This document shows positions 31,535 through 43,924 of a stretch of 64,000 nucleotides of DNA, piece by piece; the first letter of the stretch is position 1, and each line of letters starts with the position of its first letter. This DNA is from Diphasiastrum complanatum (Eukaryota > Streptophyta > Lycopodiopsida > Lycopodiales > Lycopodiaceae). A program made the translations under genes and the position numbers. Under the pieces are notes generated by a model, which ran no database searches, had not been told where the DNA came from, and was given only the letters and a program-made list of their open reading frames with translations. The stretch covers positions 29,941,427 to 30,005,426 of the forward strand of contig CM055094.1 in NCBI GenBank assembly GCA_029204225.1, read 5' to 3'.

Positions 31535-31710
31535 GTTGATAAGTTGGATTCACATTTACATCATGAAGCAAATTGTTTTATAAGTTTTCTGTTCAAGTGG
31601 ATTGGAAGCTCGCTCCAATGGATGCTGAGATTAATATATCATGCTATCTCTAGCCTAACAGCCACACACTAGATGTTTGGATCCAGAAAATATTCACACA
31701 AAGGGACATC
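31535..31710 (+). repeat. Module N fragment
   Basis: The fragment matches the middle of module N (GATAAGTTGGATTCACATTT to AAAGGGACAT) with several substitutions. Flanking DNA from 31284 to 31534 and 31711 to 32151 shows no recognised gene. A G-rich tract (GGGGGGCGGGGGGGG) lies near 31941. Confidence 0.6.
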
Positions 31711-32149
31711 ACACATCAATATTAATCTACTTTCACCTTTTATTTCGTCACATCTCTTCGTGCTTATGCGACATGAAAAGCTCCCTTCAAACAAACCTGT
31801 GAATGTGCCTTTCATGTTGCCTTAATTTCTCATGCATTACCTTTGTCTTGGGCAACTAAAATGTGATACAATTGTGACCTTTTCTCATGCTTATCTTTCT
31901 CCTATTCTTGGACAAGTAAAATTTGATTGTTGTAAGGGTGGGGGGCGGGGGGGGTGTATAGTATAGATGGCTGTGAGTGTGAAAGGGGCATGGATTATTC
32001 TTGACTTTGAAATGAATGGAGGGCGGGCTTATTCAAGTCACCTAGAGAATGGTCACAAGTTCTCCTTAAGGATGGGATGCTCTATACATATGACTACAAT
32101 GCCTCAACGTCTAACCCGAAATAGTACAAATAGAATGCAATGCATGGAA

Positions 32150-32151
<2 letters not shown>

Positions 32152-32224
<73 letters not shown>
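32152..32224. repeat. (CT)n microsatellite, 73 bp
   Basis: This is an uninterrupted CT run. It lies upstream of the acceptor-like TTTACAG that precedes the following coding remnant, so it may be in an intron or leader of that gene. Confidence 0.95.
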
Positions 32225-32228
<4 letters not shown>

Positions 32229-32279
32229 TATCGATGTTCTCTGTCCTTCTGATTTCACCTTAATTTTCGTCATTTACAG

Positions 32280-33792
32280 GAGGCTGAAGAGTCTCAGAAA
32301 AGGATTGTTGATCCAACATCGGCTTAGGAAGATGGAGCAGGACCTAGAAATGAACATAGTATCGGCGGCTGAGAAAATCCGTTTGGCCAAAATATCAGAA
32401 ACTATGAAATCTATATGCGGAAGAGATTTGGAGGCACATGATATCAGTAATTCGATTATGGTAGGACGCAAAGACGCGGACAAGTGAGTTCCAACGACGG
32501 CATCTAATTTGATCGGGAGCTCTTCTCAGCCAGAATTAATGGCGTCTACCGGTTGGAGAGCTCCAGTCCTCAAAGATACGCACGTGAATGAAAGGCTTGA
32601 GCAAGCACCAAAGCAAGTCCAGAATGATCCTTCTTTCGACCCAAGATTTCGTAGAAGACGAGCATGGAGATCGGAAGACAACATATCAGCATATCCTTTC
32701 AACTTTGCGATAATAGATGGCTCGTTCTCTTCTCAGAAGGAATGTCATACATCAATCAATAATTTCTGGGAACTGAGTTCCGATTCTCGCGATCCTACAA
32801 TCCAGCTACAACACAAGTTCTGCCAGTTTCTGATGACTGTCATGGGCCAAAGGTTTGAGCAAGATCCACAATTTTCCATCAATCCCAACAAAGCGGTCCT
32901 TCGCATGGAGGATACCAGGATCTATTTACGGATTCAATACTTTCCTGCAGACTCCATACATATCTTCAAAGAGATGTGCACTTCAGGATTTATCATCAAT
33001 GTTGATGAGGGTTACATGTACACCCAGAGATCAAAAGCATTTACTGGTCGAAGACAAATATTGACTCGAAACTGCTTCAACCGGCTACGTGAGCAAAATC
33101 ATAAGCATGCCAGTAATTCGACTCGGATAGGACGAAAAGACGGGGACAAGTCAGTTCCAACGACGGCATCTAATTCGATCGGGAGATCTTCTCAGCCAGA
33201 TTTAATTGCGTCGACCGGTTGGAGAGCTCCATTCCTCAAAGATACGTACATCTATGAAATGCTTGATCAATCACCAAAGCAAATTCAGAATGATCCTTCT
33301 TTCGACCCAAGTTTTCGTAGAAGACGAGCACTAGCATGGAGATCGGAAGACAACATATCAGCATATCCTTGCAACTTTGAGATAATAGATGGCTCGTTCT
33401 CTTCTCAGAAGGAATGTCATACATCCATCAAGAATTTTTGCAAATTGACTTACGATTCTGACGATCCTACAATCAAGCTACAACACAAGTTCTGCCAGTT
33501 TCTGATGACTGTCATGGGCCGAAGGTTTGAGCAGGATTCACAATTTTTCATCAATCCCAACAAACCGGCGCTTCACATGGAGGATACCAGGATCTACTTA
33601 CGGATACAATACTTTCCTACAGACTCCATACAAATCTTCGAAGAGATGTGCACTTCAGGCTTTATCATCAATGCTGATAAGGCTTACACCCAGAGATCAA
33701 AAGCACTTGCTGGTCGAAGACAAATGCTGACTCGAACCTGCTCCAAGTGGCTGCGCGAGCAATATCATAAGCATGATGCCCACTATTCCTGA
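32280..33792 (+). pseudogene. Two-unit repeat protein of unknown function, one premature stop
   Basis: After an acceptor-like CGTCATTTACAG the plus frame is open from 32280 to the TGA at 33790-33792, except for one TGA at 32486-32488. From 32445 a 666-bp (222-codon) unit is present twice in a row, in frame (32445-33110 and about 33111-33768). Both contain GWRAP, SFDPRFRRRRAWRSEDNISA, DGSFSSQKECHTSI, KFCQFLMTVMG and MEDTRIYLRIQYFP. In the second unit the position of the stop is TCA (GDKSVPTTAS), so a single C to G change created the stop. Upstream of the repeats a basic, helical stretch (KGLLIQHRLRKMEQDLEMNI) is present once. No transposon motif or known domain is recognised. If the stop is real, the longest ATG frame is 32539-33792. 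It may be the last exon of a longer gene. Confidence 0.6.
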
Positions 33793-34660
33793 ACAAATGT
33801 TATGAAGAAAATCCTTTAGGCGCAATTTTTTGAATTGAGTACATTGAAAACATCAACATTTGTTGATTGGAGCTTTTAAGATTGACCATTATAGTCATCT
33901 AGGGCCAATGTATATGGCACTCAACTGCTAATCTATCTCTCCACTGCTTTTGAAATGTCCACTTTAGTTCATAATCTATGATCTAGATATACCTTCTCGT
34001 TGTGTATATATATATGTTCTCATCGTTGATATTTGATTTAATGTATTAAAAGAACATTGAATGCTCATTAAATCAAAATCAACAATAATTAGGTTACACA
34101 TATTCTGTTCAAAAAATATTTAGACACACAATGAAAATATCATATCGACAAGAGGGAACATATCACGGCAAAAGGACTAGACAGAAATTGTTTGTTGGTG
34201 ATCATCCATCCAAAGTAGGTGCACCACTTCCAAATTCTAATGTTACTCCAAGCCTTTTTGTGAGACTACTAATATTTTTGGAAAACACATGTTCTTCATA
34301 TTCCAAGCATGCTCAGCATACCTCCAAGCACATAGCAAAGTAAACCGTACATCTTCTTTCCTTGCCCTACTTGTTAGTCTTCATCTCGTATGGTAAGTAC
34401 TCGACCCTTGATTGTTCCTTTGAATAAGAGCTTTTTGCTATAGTTTCAAGAGAGAAGCTTTCTGGGAAAGGGTCAACTTGGGAGTAGCTTAATATATTGA
34501 TGTCATTTCAAATCATAATAGCTTCATGGTTGTCACTAAAAATAATAGTAAACTGTTTGGTAACTTGGGGTAGCTTGATATGTAGCTAGGCAACTAAACA
34601 ACAAATCACCTCTAGATGGCTTCACAAGCTTGTCTAACTCATTCTTATAATTACTACCAT
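33793..34660. other. No gene seen
   Basis: The sequence is AT-rich with a short TATATATAT near 34007. Small open stretches have no conserved features and no second copy in the window. Confidence 0.4.
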
Positions 34661-34670
34661 TGTGTCTAAC

Positions 34671-34965
34671 TTGCCAAATGCTAGGTGTAAAAGTATTTGA
34701 CAAATGCATAATTCTTTACTCTCCAAGTCTTAAGACTTACCAAGTGTTGTTTGTAGCTCATACTAGATGCTTTGAGAAGTTATATTAAGAATTGGGGGGG
34801 GGGGAGGTTATCGCAAAGAATCCGATCTTGCCAAATACTAGGTGTAAAAGTGTTTGACATATTCCTGACTCTTTACTCTCCAAGTGTTGTTTTTAGCTCA
34901 TAGTACATGCTTTGAGAATAATGTTACTGGTTATATTAATTTGGGGGCATTGCAAAGAATCAAAC
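34671..34965 (+). repeat. Two tandem copies of a 159-bp unit, including inverted module P
   Basis: GCCAAATGCTAGGTGTAAAA (34671) and GCCAAATACTAGGTGTAAAA (34830) start two related units containing CTCCAAGTGTTGTTT and GCTTTGAGAA. Each ends in a G-run (11 G in the first, 5 G in the second). The second is the reverse complement of module P at 15.9 and 45.1 kb, whose C-run is the same tract. Confidence 0.65.
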
Positions 34966-35050
34966 TTGAGTGTACAAGCCCAACTCAAGTGCAGACACCA
35001 ACTCACCACACATGGGAAGATCATTAAATTTGAATTTGAAGAAAAATCAA
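34955..35050. repeat. Inverted repeat arm, left
   Basis: The sequence from AAAGAATCAAACTTGAGTGT to TTTGAATTTGAAGAAAAATC is found inverted at about 36455-36560 with small changes. The arms are about 100 bp and the spacer about 1.4 kb. Confidence 0.6.
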
Positions 35051-35680
35051 AGTTAAAAAAAAATGAAAAACTATTTCTCCTTAGAGGCATTGTGGTCATC
35101 ATCTAGACGAGCTGTGCTTGCTTGAATCAATAGAAACAAAGAAAATAATAATAACGAGTTTTTATCCTATTAATGCACCAATAATATATAAATATAATTG
35201 AATTAAATGGGAAGATTATAATATTTATCGCTTCATTTAAACATTGATTTACTCATTTCAATGATTTCGTTCAAATTCGAATTCCAATGATTTGTGAAGT
35301 GTGAATGAATGCAATGTAACTTGCATATGTTTGGAACATAGCATAGATTCATTATATGCTTTTTAACTATATGTTATTTAGTCGTGTAACAAGGAATAAG
35401 CATTTTTTTTAACAAATTTTCAATTTGTTTTTGGAAACCCTAGATTACAACATTTTAATATATTAACAAAAATGACTTAATTTGCATGAACAACTTTGAG
35501 TTTTGAAATCCTAGATTACAGCTTCATTCAATCTTCAAATTTCCAAGCTCGTTCGAACTTCAATGAAATATAATTCATTCCAAAATCCATTCTCAAATCC
35601 TAGAACGATGTATTTTAAAAACTTTTGTAATGTGAAAGAGAGATCACTGAGCTAAAATATGACCCTGATTGCATTCGGAA
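35051..35680. other. No gene seen
   Basis: This is AT-rich DNA between the inverted arm and the LTR remnant. No frame, repeat or RNA gene is recognised. Confidence 0.4.
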
Positions 35681-36165
35681 TTGCTTTCAAAAACTTATAA
35701 ATTGTATTCATCAATGGAGATGTCTAGAGGACATGGTGTGAAAAATTGTCAACTAGTTTGGTTTTTTATTTGGCAATTTTGGAGGCCAAAATGAATCTCA
35801 ACTTCGAGTTAGTTTCATATTTGTTAATAAGGGCCTAAATAGTGGTTTAACTACCTCTGGCAAGTAGATAAGTGGATGAGGTCGAGTTTGGACCCATTCT
35901 AATTGGCTAAATTTTGGTACATTGCTTTGAAAAACTTATAAATTGTATTCATCAATGGAGATGTCTAGAGGACATGGTGTGAAAAATTGTCAACTAGTTT
36001 GGTTTTTCATTTGGCAATTTTGGAGGCCAAAATGAATCTCAAGTTCGAGTTAGTTTCATATTTGTTAATAAGGGCCTAAATAGTGGTTTAACTACCTCTG
36101 GCAAGTAGATCAGTGGATGAGGTTGACTTTGGACCCATTCTAATTGGCTAATTTTGGTACATTGC
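35681..36165. repeat. 251-bp tandem duplication spanning an LTR start
   Basis: Two units, at 35681-35931 and 35932-36165, each begin TTGCTTT(C/G)AAAAACTTATA. Each contains about 56 bp of flank followed by the first 190 bp of a copia LTR (TGTGAAAAATTGTCAACTAG). The units differ at a few positions. Confidence 0.8.
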
Positions 36166-36466
36166 ATCTAGACTAGATTTTCTAGGTTTTTGATAAAGTA
36201 TCTAGAAGTTTCCAAATTAGGTCAAGTTTGGGGCAAGTGGCCAAATGACATTTTGGAAGCTATAAATAGTTGTACCTAAATCATCAAAGTTTCTTTCTTT
36301 GTGGAGAATTCATCTCTTATGTCCATCTCATGTGATTTTCTCTATCTTGGTTTTCTATGTGTAGAATGTTGATTTTCTTGTAGATCTTGATTCCACACGT
36401 GTGAAGATTATAATATATATGATTTTGTTAAACATCGATCTACAATCATTTCAATGATTTTTCTTC
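35988..36466 (+). repeat. Degraded copia LTR related to elements B and C
   Basis: It starts with the same TGTGAAAAATTGTCAACTAG as the B/C LTR. It keeps GGTAC...AATTGGCTAA, a TATA motif (GCTATAAATAG near 36270) and the CCACACGTGTGAAG palindrome near 36393. It runs into unrelated DNA near 36466 with no primer site or coding region after it. It is a truncated solo LTR. Confidence 0.7.
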
Positions 36467-36560
36467 AAATTCAAATTTAACGATCTTCCCATGTGTGGTG
36501 AGTTGGTGTATGCGCTTTTGTTGGGCTTGTACACTCAAGTTCGATTCTTTGGGATCCCTC
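36455..36560. repeat. Inverted repeat arm, right
   Basis: This is the reverse complement of about 34955-35050 (CTTCCCATGTGTGGTGAGTTGG, then CTTGTACACTCAAGTT). DNA from 36561 to 36705 shows no further feature. Confidence 0.6.
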
Positions 36561-36703
36561 GCCAGCTGTGGTTTCAATACTTTCTCTGCAAGATTCTCAT
36601 GTGAAATTTGCTTGGGACCCTTCTTATCTCCATCAGATATTTTTTTCAACGTTGATGCTAGGCCATACCACAGAGAAGTAGTTCATGTGTGACTCCTCAC
36701 TCA

Positions 36704-37635
<932 letters not shown>

Positions 37636-38089
37636 GTCATAGGTGTTTCGAAACCTCATGACAAGAAGCATGTCCTTGGGCATCAGTGTCACCCTCTTGC
37701 CATGAGTGGAACACAACATCGAATCCTCAAACAATTTTGTCTGGAAGTCCTCGTATGCAATATGGAGAGCCTCCAATGCAGCGATATTCCACCTCACTAC
37801 ATAGGGCAGATGCGTGGTCATATCTTGTGTAACCTCCCTCACAGCCCGATACAAGGCTGCTTTCAGGATCACAAGTTTGGTGTACATCTGCAAGGCCCTG
37901 ATGTCCCTCAACCATGGACGGCGAGGTCTTCCGCGTCTTTGCAAACGTATGGGTTCAGATGTCTGGGGACGGGATGGTTGAACAAAATGGGTAAGCCTAG
38001 CAGTTTGCTTCGTCCGAGCCATTGAGGCCGGATATCTATACCATGCGAGGACAAAGATACAGCGGAAGAGAGAGCTAAATTATCTCACG

Positions 38090-38285
38090 TAATGGCGACA
38101 CTGAGAACTCTAAGGGTGATATCGCTACAACGCGAGAGAGTGGGAGAGACAGGCGGGGAGAGGCAGGGGCTTGCATAATGGCGATACTGGGAAAGTCAGG
38201 CTGATATCGCTACGACGTGAGAGGGTGTAAGGAATAGGCCTGGGGACGAGGTCACTCGCATGATGGCGATATCACGAATGCAAGT
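38090..38285. repeat. 86-bp repeat, three units, upstream of the histone ORF
   Basis: TAATGGCGACACTG at 38090, TAATGGCGATACTG at 38176 and TGATGGCGATATC at 38261 begin units spaced 86 and 85 bp, each with TGATATCGCTAC-type sequence. They lie 70 bp upstream of the histone start codon and could be promoter DNA. They are found nowhere else in the window. Confidence 0.75.
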
Positions 38286-38329
38286 CGTATGGAAGCAATC
38301 AAACATGATAGCAAATTACGTGGAAACCT

Positions 38330-38830
38330 ATATAATCCCCCGGAATGGACTTATATAGGAAAAAAAAGTTGGCACGTGTGAATCCCAGCGACACGTGGCC
38401 CAGTCAATAGCTGACATGTGGAACCACACGTTTGTATACGCATGTGTGAAACTGCTCGTCTGGATCAGCACATGTGGGATCCCACGTGGGGACACGTGGC
38501 CGAATGGATCACCGACATGTGTTCTTGCACGTATCGGCTCGCACGTGTGGTCACGTGGCCCAATCAGTAACTGACGTGTGGGACCACACTTCTGTATCCG
38601 CACGTGTGAAACTTGCACATGTGGCCATGTGGTCGAATGGTTTGGTGACGTGTGTTCTGGCACATGTTAGTTCACACGTGTCGACACGTGGCCGAATGAC
38701 AGATTGACGTGTATTGTAGCACGTGTGGTCTCACACGTGTGGACGGTTGTATTGCGTGCCATAGATCTGATCCGCTGTTGGATCGACGAGTGTACGGCTT
38801 GAGTTTTATTGGTTTTAGCTATATAAATGT
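38330..38830 (+). promoter_or_regulatory. Module G copy: dense G-box array with TATA end
   Basis: About sixteen ACGT cores occur in 370 bp (GACACGTGGCC, GCACGTGTGG, TGACGTGTG and similar), in degenerate units of roughly 57-101 bp. They are followed by TTTTATTGG and TATATAAAT near 38820. ACGTG elements are binding sites for bZIP and bHLH factors in plants. The array ends beside the 3' end of the leftward V gene. Whether it acts as a promoter to the right or is only structural is open. Confidence 0.55.
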
Positions 38831-38841
38831 TGTTTGATCAG

Positions 38842-40526
38842 TTAAAACATTTTGCTTAGTTTTGGATTTTCACTCCCTGTAGCTCTTGGTGTGTGAACCA
38901 AATACCATTCCACCTTAAAATCACCTATTCTAGGAACATTGAGTGGTGTGTCGCTCATATGATTCTTAATTATCTCTGGATATTCTGTTTTACTAAAAAT
39001 CCAAAATAGAATTTCATGATCTTCTTTAAAACCTGTTTGAAACACAAAATCATCAACTATTTCAAGAGAATTGAACTCAGACCTATAATAACAAAACAAT
39101 ATTAGCTTAAAACACAAAACCATTAATTCTCGAAATGAATTAGTTGCTAGTACTCAATAGAATAGATTTAAACTTGGAAAGCTGCCAACCACCAAATATT
39201 ATTTTCGGACTACACCCTGAAATTAAGACTCTCCGAGTTTATCGTATTGCTTAATGTTCCATTCATAAGTGTAACACTAACCCTTTCCAGCTTTTGTCCC
39301 TTTATTACTTCTGATTCATCTAACTTGAAAAACTAATATCAATTTTTCAACAATTTCGTTTGTGATTCCATAAAACTTTACAATAAATATCTATAAATGA
39401 TTCAGATCTACAAACATATTGTTTGCTAGAATCATATGACAAAGTGCCATGTTTTGAGTTATACATAAGGAATACCAATGATGTTTTGCAAACCCCTGTT
39501 TAACACATCCCTCTCTAATTTGATTTGAAAGGAATAGGAAATTGTTTTATATGTACTTGTCCAAATGCCTCTTTGATGATTTTAAACATTGTGTCATATG
39601 CATCCCTGCTAATACCAGAATAATCACATGCTCCTTGTATCAATTTTCGGTCAATGATCTTGCTGACTTCGCCCATAAGGGCCTCTGCAATCTTGGGCTT
39701 GATTCGACAATATCGTTGATTTCCAAGTAGACTCGTCGTTGACTTGGCTGTAAGTACTGCACTCAAAGACTTTCCAATCATGTCCTTGTCTTTCGGATTT
39801 TCATTGTGACTAAAGCTGCTCTACAAAATAAAAATAAGATTTAGAAAAAAACAATTCACAACCATTGATGTGCTAGATGAAACAAAACACATGAATAGTT
39901 TAAAACATAATCCTACTTGAAAGCATATATTCTTTTTTTCCGTTGACCCCCACTTGTTGAGAGCTCGTCAATACTTTTTAAAATAACTCTTTTTCGCTTA
40001 TTGTTCAGTATTTTCTTCCGTAATGTGTTTACTTCTACATTTATTTGACAATATGAGGTACACAATGTTTGTACAATTAGTTTCATATTGTCAGTTTCTT
40101 GGTTGAGGTTTAATATAATATCTTGCAAACGAGAATTATCTATCTTCAAGATTTCATTTTCTTCTTTTGTTTGCAAAAAAAAGTTTTTTTTTCTCGGTAG
40201 TCAGTAAGCAAACCATTCAACATATTTTCCAAACAGTGGATTTTTTTCATTGAATAACTAATGCCATAACTTTTCAATCTTTCACAATAACCCAATAGAC
40301 TATTGTGTCCTTCGCACAAAAACAGTATGAGTTGTGTGACCGATCTAAAATTTGGATGTTGCGTTGAGCTTGGATCGATTGGATACAAACTTCCATCAAC
40401 CCATAGATCACAATGTTTCCTGTCTTTCATCCTTTGGTGAGCTGGTAAGGTGGATCCTTTCAGATTTTTTCTCGACAGTGGAGCATATTCTATGGGAAGA
40501 TCAATATGGAGATGATATTTAGACAT
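38842..40526 (-). pseudogene. Module V copy 1: multi-exon gene remnant, unknown function
   Basis: A start MSKYHLHIDLPIEYAPLSRK at 40526 leads into 126 codons. A homopolymer frameshift near 40165-40190 follows, then a coiled-coil-like segment (LKIDNSRLQDIILNLNQETD, then NVEVNTLRKKILNNKRKR). A 96-bp GT-AG intron fits at 39821-39916. The next exon contains MIGKSLSAVLTA, then DRKLIQGACDYSGISRDAYD. A later exon starts after TTATTATAG at about 39082 and ends PRATGSENPKLSKMF-stop. About 8 bp are missing after KQFPIP compared with copy 3, which breaks the frame. The intron and exons look like a cellular-type gene carried on a repeat. I do not recognise the protein. Confidence 0.55.
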
Positions 40527-41000
40527 CTTAATAATCGATAGATTAATCTAGTAGAAAACCCACTTGTTATATATCTTGTAAGCTATTAAAACTCGTCTTA
40601 ATTATAAAAAAAAAATAATTGAAAAAGTTTGAAATGACCTTGGCACTCTTTTTGATCCATCACACTCCATGTTTCTTGCTTTATATGCAAAATCAAAGCT
40701 TTGCAGTTATGAGCAAAATAAACAAAATATTTTTTCAATGGATGTGTGTTGAAATTGCAAATTTTTGAATTGCAAAAGTTTGAGATAACCTTGCCGCTCC
40801 ATTTGATCCAACACACTCCGTATTTTCTGAATTTCAACAATTTAGATTCACGTTGGCGCTCATTGTGATCCAAAATATTCAAAGTTTCTTGCCATGATTT
40901 CTAGATTGATAAGACTGTTTTTCTTTGATGTGAACGCTTTAGTAGATGGAAAGAAAACTTTGATGTGCAATATGATTTGCATTTACATGAGAAGTCATGT
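40527..41000 (-). other. V-U linker, weakly coding
   Basis: This AT-rich spacer between modules V and U is kept in all copies. The short frame at 40598-40882 (VCWIKWSGKVISNFCNSKIC) is partly conserved in copies 3 and 4 but has frequent indels. I make no firm call. Confidence 0.3.
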
Positions 41001-42480
41001 CAGTTAATGGTAGAAAATAGAATCTTGAAGTATGGACCCCACGCGTTGCGGCTACCCAACGTCCAGTTAACTACATACGTTACTAGTGAAGTCAAGTCAT
41101 CGAAGTTTTGCGGCCAGACCAAAAACTCGGTCGGAGTTTTAAAATTCGACGATTTTCTCTCTCTTATGTGCTATTTCTTAGACAGCCCTTTTGGGCCATG
41201 GAGCTCCTCGACTGTAAACTCCATATCATTTGAGTCTGTTTCATCTGATGAAGCATGACACTTGGCTTGTATCGATCCTTCCTCTGTGACATAGAGTACA
41301 TGGGTTTCTTTCTCGATGTAACCTTCACTAGGTCGACCGTTTGGTGCTTTGCAGTTGGCCCTTGTGGAGAGAAAGAACTCTTTCTCTTTTGAGAAGCCGC
41401 TTGCGTGGAATCTGTTGCAATAGGCCTGGAAGTAGAGTTGGTATTCTTGGCTGGTTTAGAGGGAGTCTCCCAAGCTTTTATCTGCTAGCATCAAGTGGTC
41501 CCAAAATCGAGGTCAGTGGCTCAACTGCTGCAAAGTGACATCTATTAGAAGATAGCCCAATAACTGGAGGTTTGCTTGTTCTTGATATAGTCATGGAGGC
41601 AGTTGGAAGCAAATTCGGCCCATTCATAAAGGTTCTGAACATGTAGTTTAGAATCAGCCATCATATGGAATAGTTTCATGGGGATACGCGTGATCTTGGA
41701 CCGATAGCCCTATGTATATTTCGTTAGATAGGCGCATGGAGCAGCTAAGGGCTTATCATTTATGACCTCGATAAGGTAACCATTTTTTTTTTTCCCATTT
41801 GTCCACTGAGGGGTCTATGTATTTGAAGTATGTTGCGGATTCAATCTTTTTGAGGGTCCTATTGACTGTGTTTGGTCCCCTAGGGAAGCCAAATGTATTG
41901 AGGTTGGCTCCAGAAATAGGGATAATATAAACAAAATTTTGGTTAGGAGGTAACATGAACTGGAAAATCTGTCGGTGTGGTTATTAGCAATATGCAATCG
42001 AAACGGGTTCTACCAGCTATTGATCAAAAGAGGAAGTTGGAAATCTATGTGGCTCAGGAACTAGTGTGCCTCCTGGTACCAAGTGTTCATCTCAGAGACA
42101 TCGAGGCTTTCCATGGTGATGTCAATTTTGTCTTGAGTTGGGTCATCACAACTGGAAGATGTTGTGACAGACATGTTCTGGACTCGGCTGATGACTCTGT
42201 TCAAGGTTCGGCTCTGGTAACAGACAAGTGGAGTCTCGGCTCGGTCGACTGTGGAGGGCTTCAGATCGGTCGTCTTTGGATGGACTCGGCTCAGTCAACT
42301 TTGTATGTAGAGTATGGACGCTCAGCTAAGTCCACAGTGAATGCAGCGTATGGACGTTCGACTCGGTCCACAGTGATTGCAGAGGATGGGATCTAGGCTC
42401 TCTGAGCAGTGTATGTAGAGTATTGCTCGGCAGTGTATGGAGACTAGAAATTTGTGGAAAACTTTGGAGCAATGTTGCTC
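41001..42480 (-). pseudogene. Module U copy 3
   Basis: The order matches copy 1, extended at its 3' side by the part missing at the window edge (NSVGVLKFDDF on the opposite strand marks the same block). On the minus strand MLPPNQNFVYIIPISGANLN lies at 41890-41956. A T-run near 41785 shifts the frame, and a TAG follows QEAH. The 36-bp minisatellite is at about 42294-42440. The block is the duplicate of 1-1295. Confidence 0.5.
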
Positions 42481-42589
42481 TGATAGGATGTGGAAATGAT
42501 GATTATTGCATGATGATTCAACTGATCTTGTAGGAATGATTTGAAGAGGCATATTTATGTGCATATGATTCCTTTTGGTTCAGGTTAGG

Positions 42590-43910
42590 TCATAATTTGA
42601 AAAATATTTTCCTTGATACAAGAATTGTAATTTAAAACACTCTTAAATTTTTTTTAAAAAAAATTAAAAACTTTTGTTTTAATAAGCAAAAGTTTTTTTT
42701 TAGTTATTCTAATGGTTGTGTCCAATGATTTTATTTTGAATAGTATTATTAATTCATATAAGCTATGTGCAATTATTAATAAAAATCTATTAACAAAATT
42801 TTAGTAGCTTGATTAATTTTCTTGCAAAATACAACATTTTTTTTAGCATTACAATATCTTTATTTGAAGCATTTTAAATATGGATACTTTTTTTATAAAA
42901 TTAAAAAAAAATGGGTCTCCATGTCATTTCTTTTTTTTGGGATCATCGTGTTTCATGATGAACAATCTTAGTAAATTCTTCCCTGGTGCATCCTTCCTAA
43001 ATTAGATGAATGACTTTTTTCTTTGGCTACACAAGCTCGCCAGAGATGGTGTCAAGTCACACATACTTTTCTCTTTTTACGCCAGCACATGATTGATTTG
43101 TTGCAAACCCTTCTGCTAAACTCCTTGCCAACTTAGGAGATGCTGAAAACATCAGAGAGATTGAACGCCTCCTCAAAAGACCACGTTTTTTCACTGTCCA
43201 AGATAAATTCTTCCAAAACTCAAATGAAAGGCCTGGTTCTTTCAACCTAAACAACCCTAGTTCGGTGGTTTCTGGACAAAATATGGAAAAAAGAAAGAAG
43301 TATACATGATATAAAGGAAAGGAAGGACAAGGCAGTGGTGCAAAAGAAGAGTTACTGGCTAAAAGACTGAACTTTTACAGGTATTAACTAGCTCGCAGGA
43401 TGACGAGGATCTGCATAGAAGAACTCTCACTAGGAATACGGTGGATCGACTACAGCTCAGCATGTGCAAGGACAAGGCGAAGATATTTTTACATTTACGC
43501 TACTGTAATAGACTGTTTGAGACCATTCATGTGAGACACTTTTACACTCGTATTTTATTACAATCTTTGGCCTTATATACACAAGTCCTACCATAATATT
43601 GTGTTTTCTTGGTCATACTTACCAAACATCAAAAATGAATGGTACTTTCGGTTTGATGTTTTCTGCAATTTTGAAATTGAAAATTTATCTTTATGTTCTT
43701 GCTCTTTTCTAAAACATTTCAAAGATTTCATTTCAGAAAAATTTGATTATGGTCTAACAACAGACTGCAATATAATTAGAAGTATGTACCTCAGAAAATC
43801 TTAGCTATTTAGGAAAAACATCATTGAACTCTTGTTTTAAATCTTGCATTAAAAGCTGTTCTTGATGCTAATTTTTGGTGTTAAAGCATGTTAACACATT
43901 CACATCACAA
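42590..43910 (+). pseudogene. Module M copy 3, showing empty sites of A and B
   Basis: This is the uninterrupted version of copy 1. The target of element A (CAAGAATTGTAATTT) is intact near 42618, and the target of B (CTAAAAGACTGAAC) near 43360. The GKRKKYT-type exon reads EKRKKYT here. It continues into the gypsy remnant, as in copy 1. Confidence 0.55.
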
Positions 43911-43924
43911 TGCATACAAGATTT

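Noticed and set aside
31967-32263. Plus-strand ORF running into the CT repeat
   Set aside because: About a third of it is Ser-Leu from the microsatellite and the rest has no conserved copy or motif.
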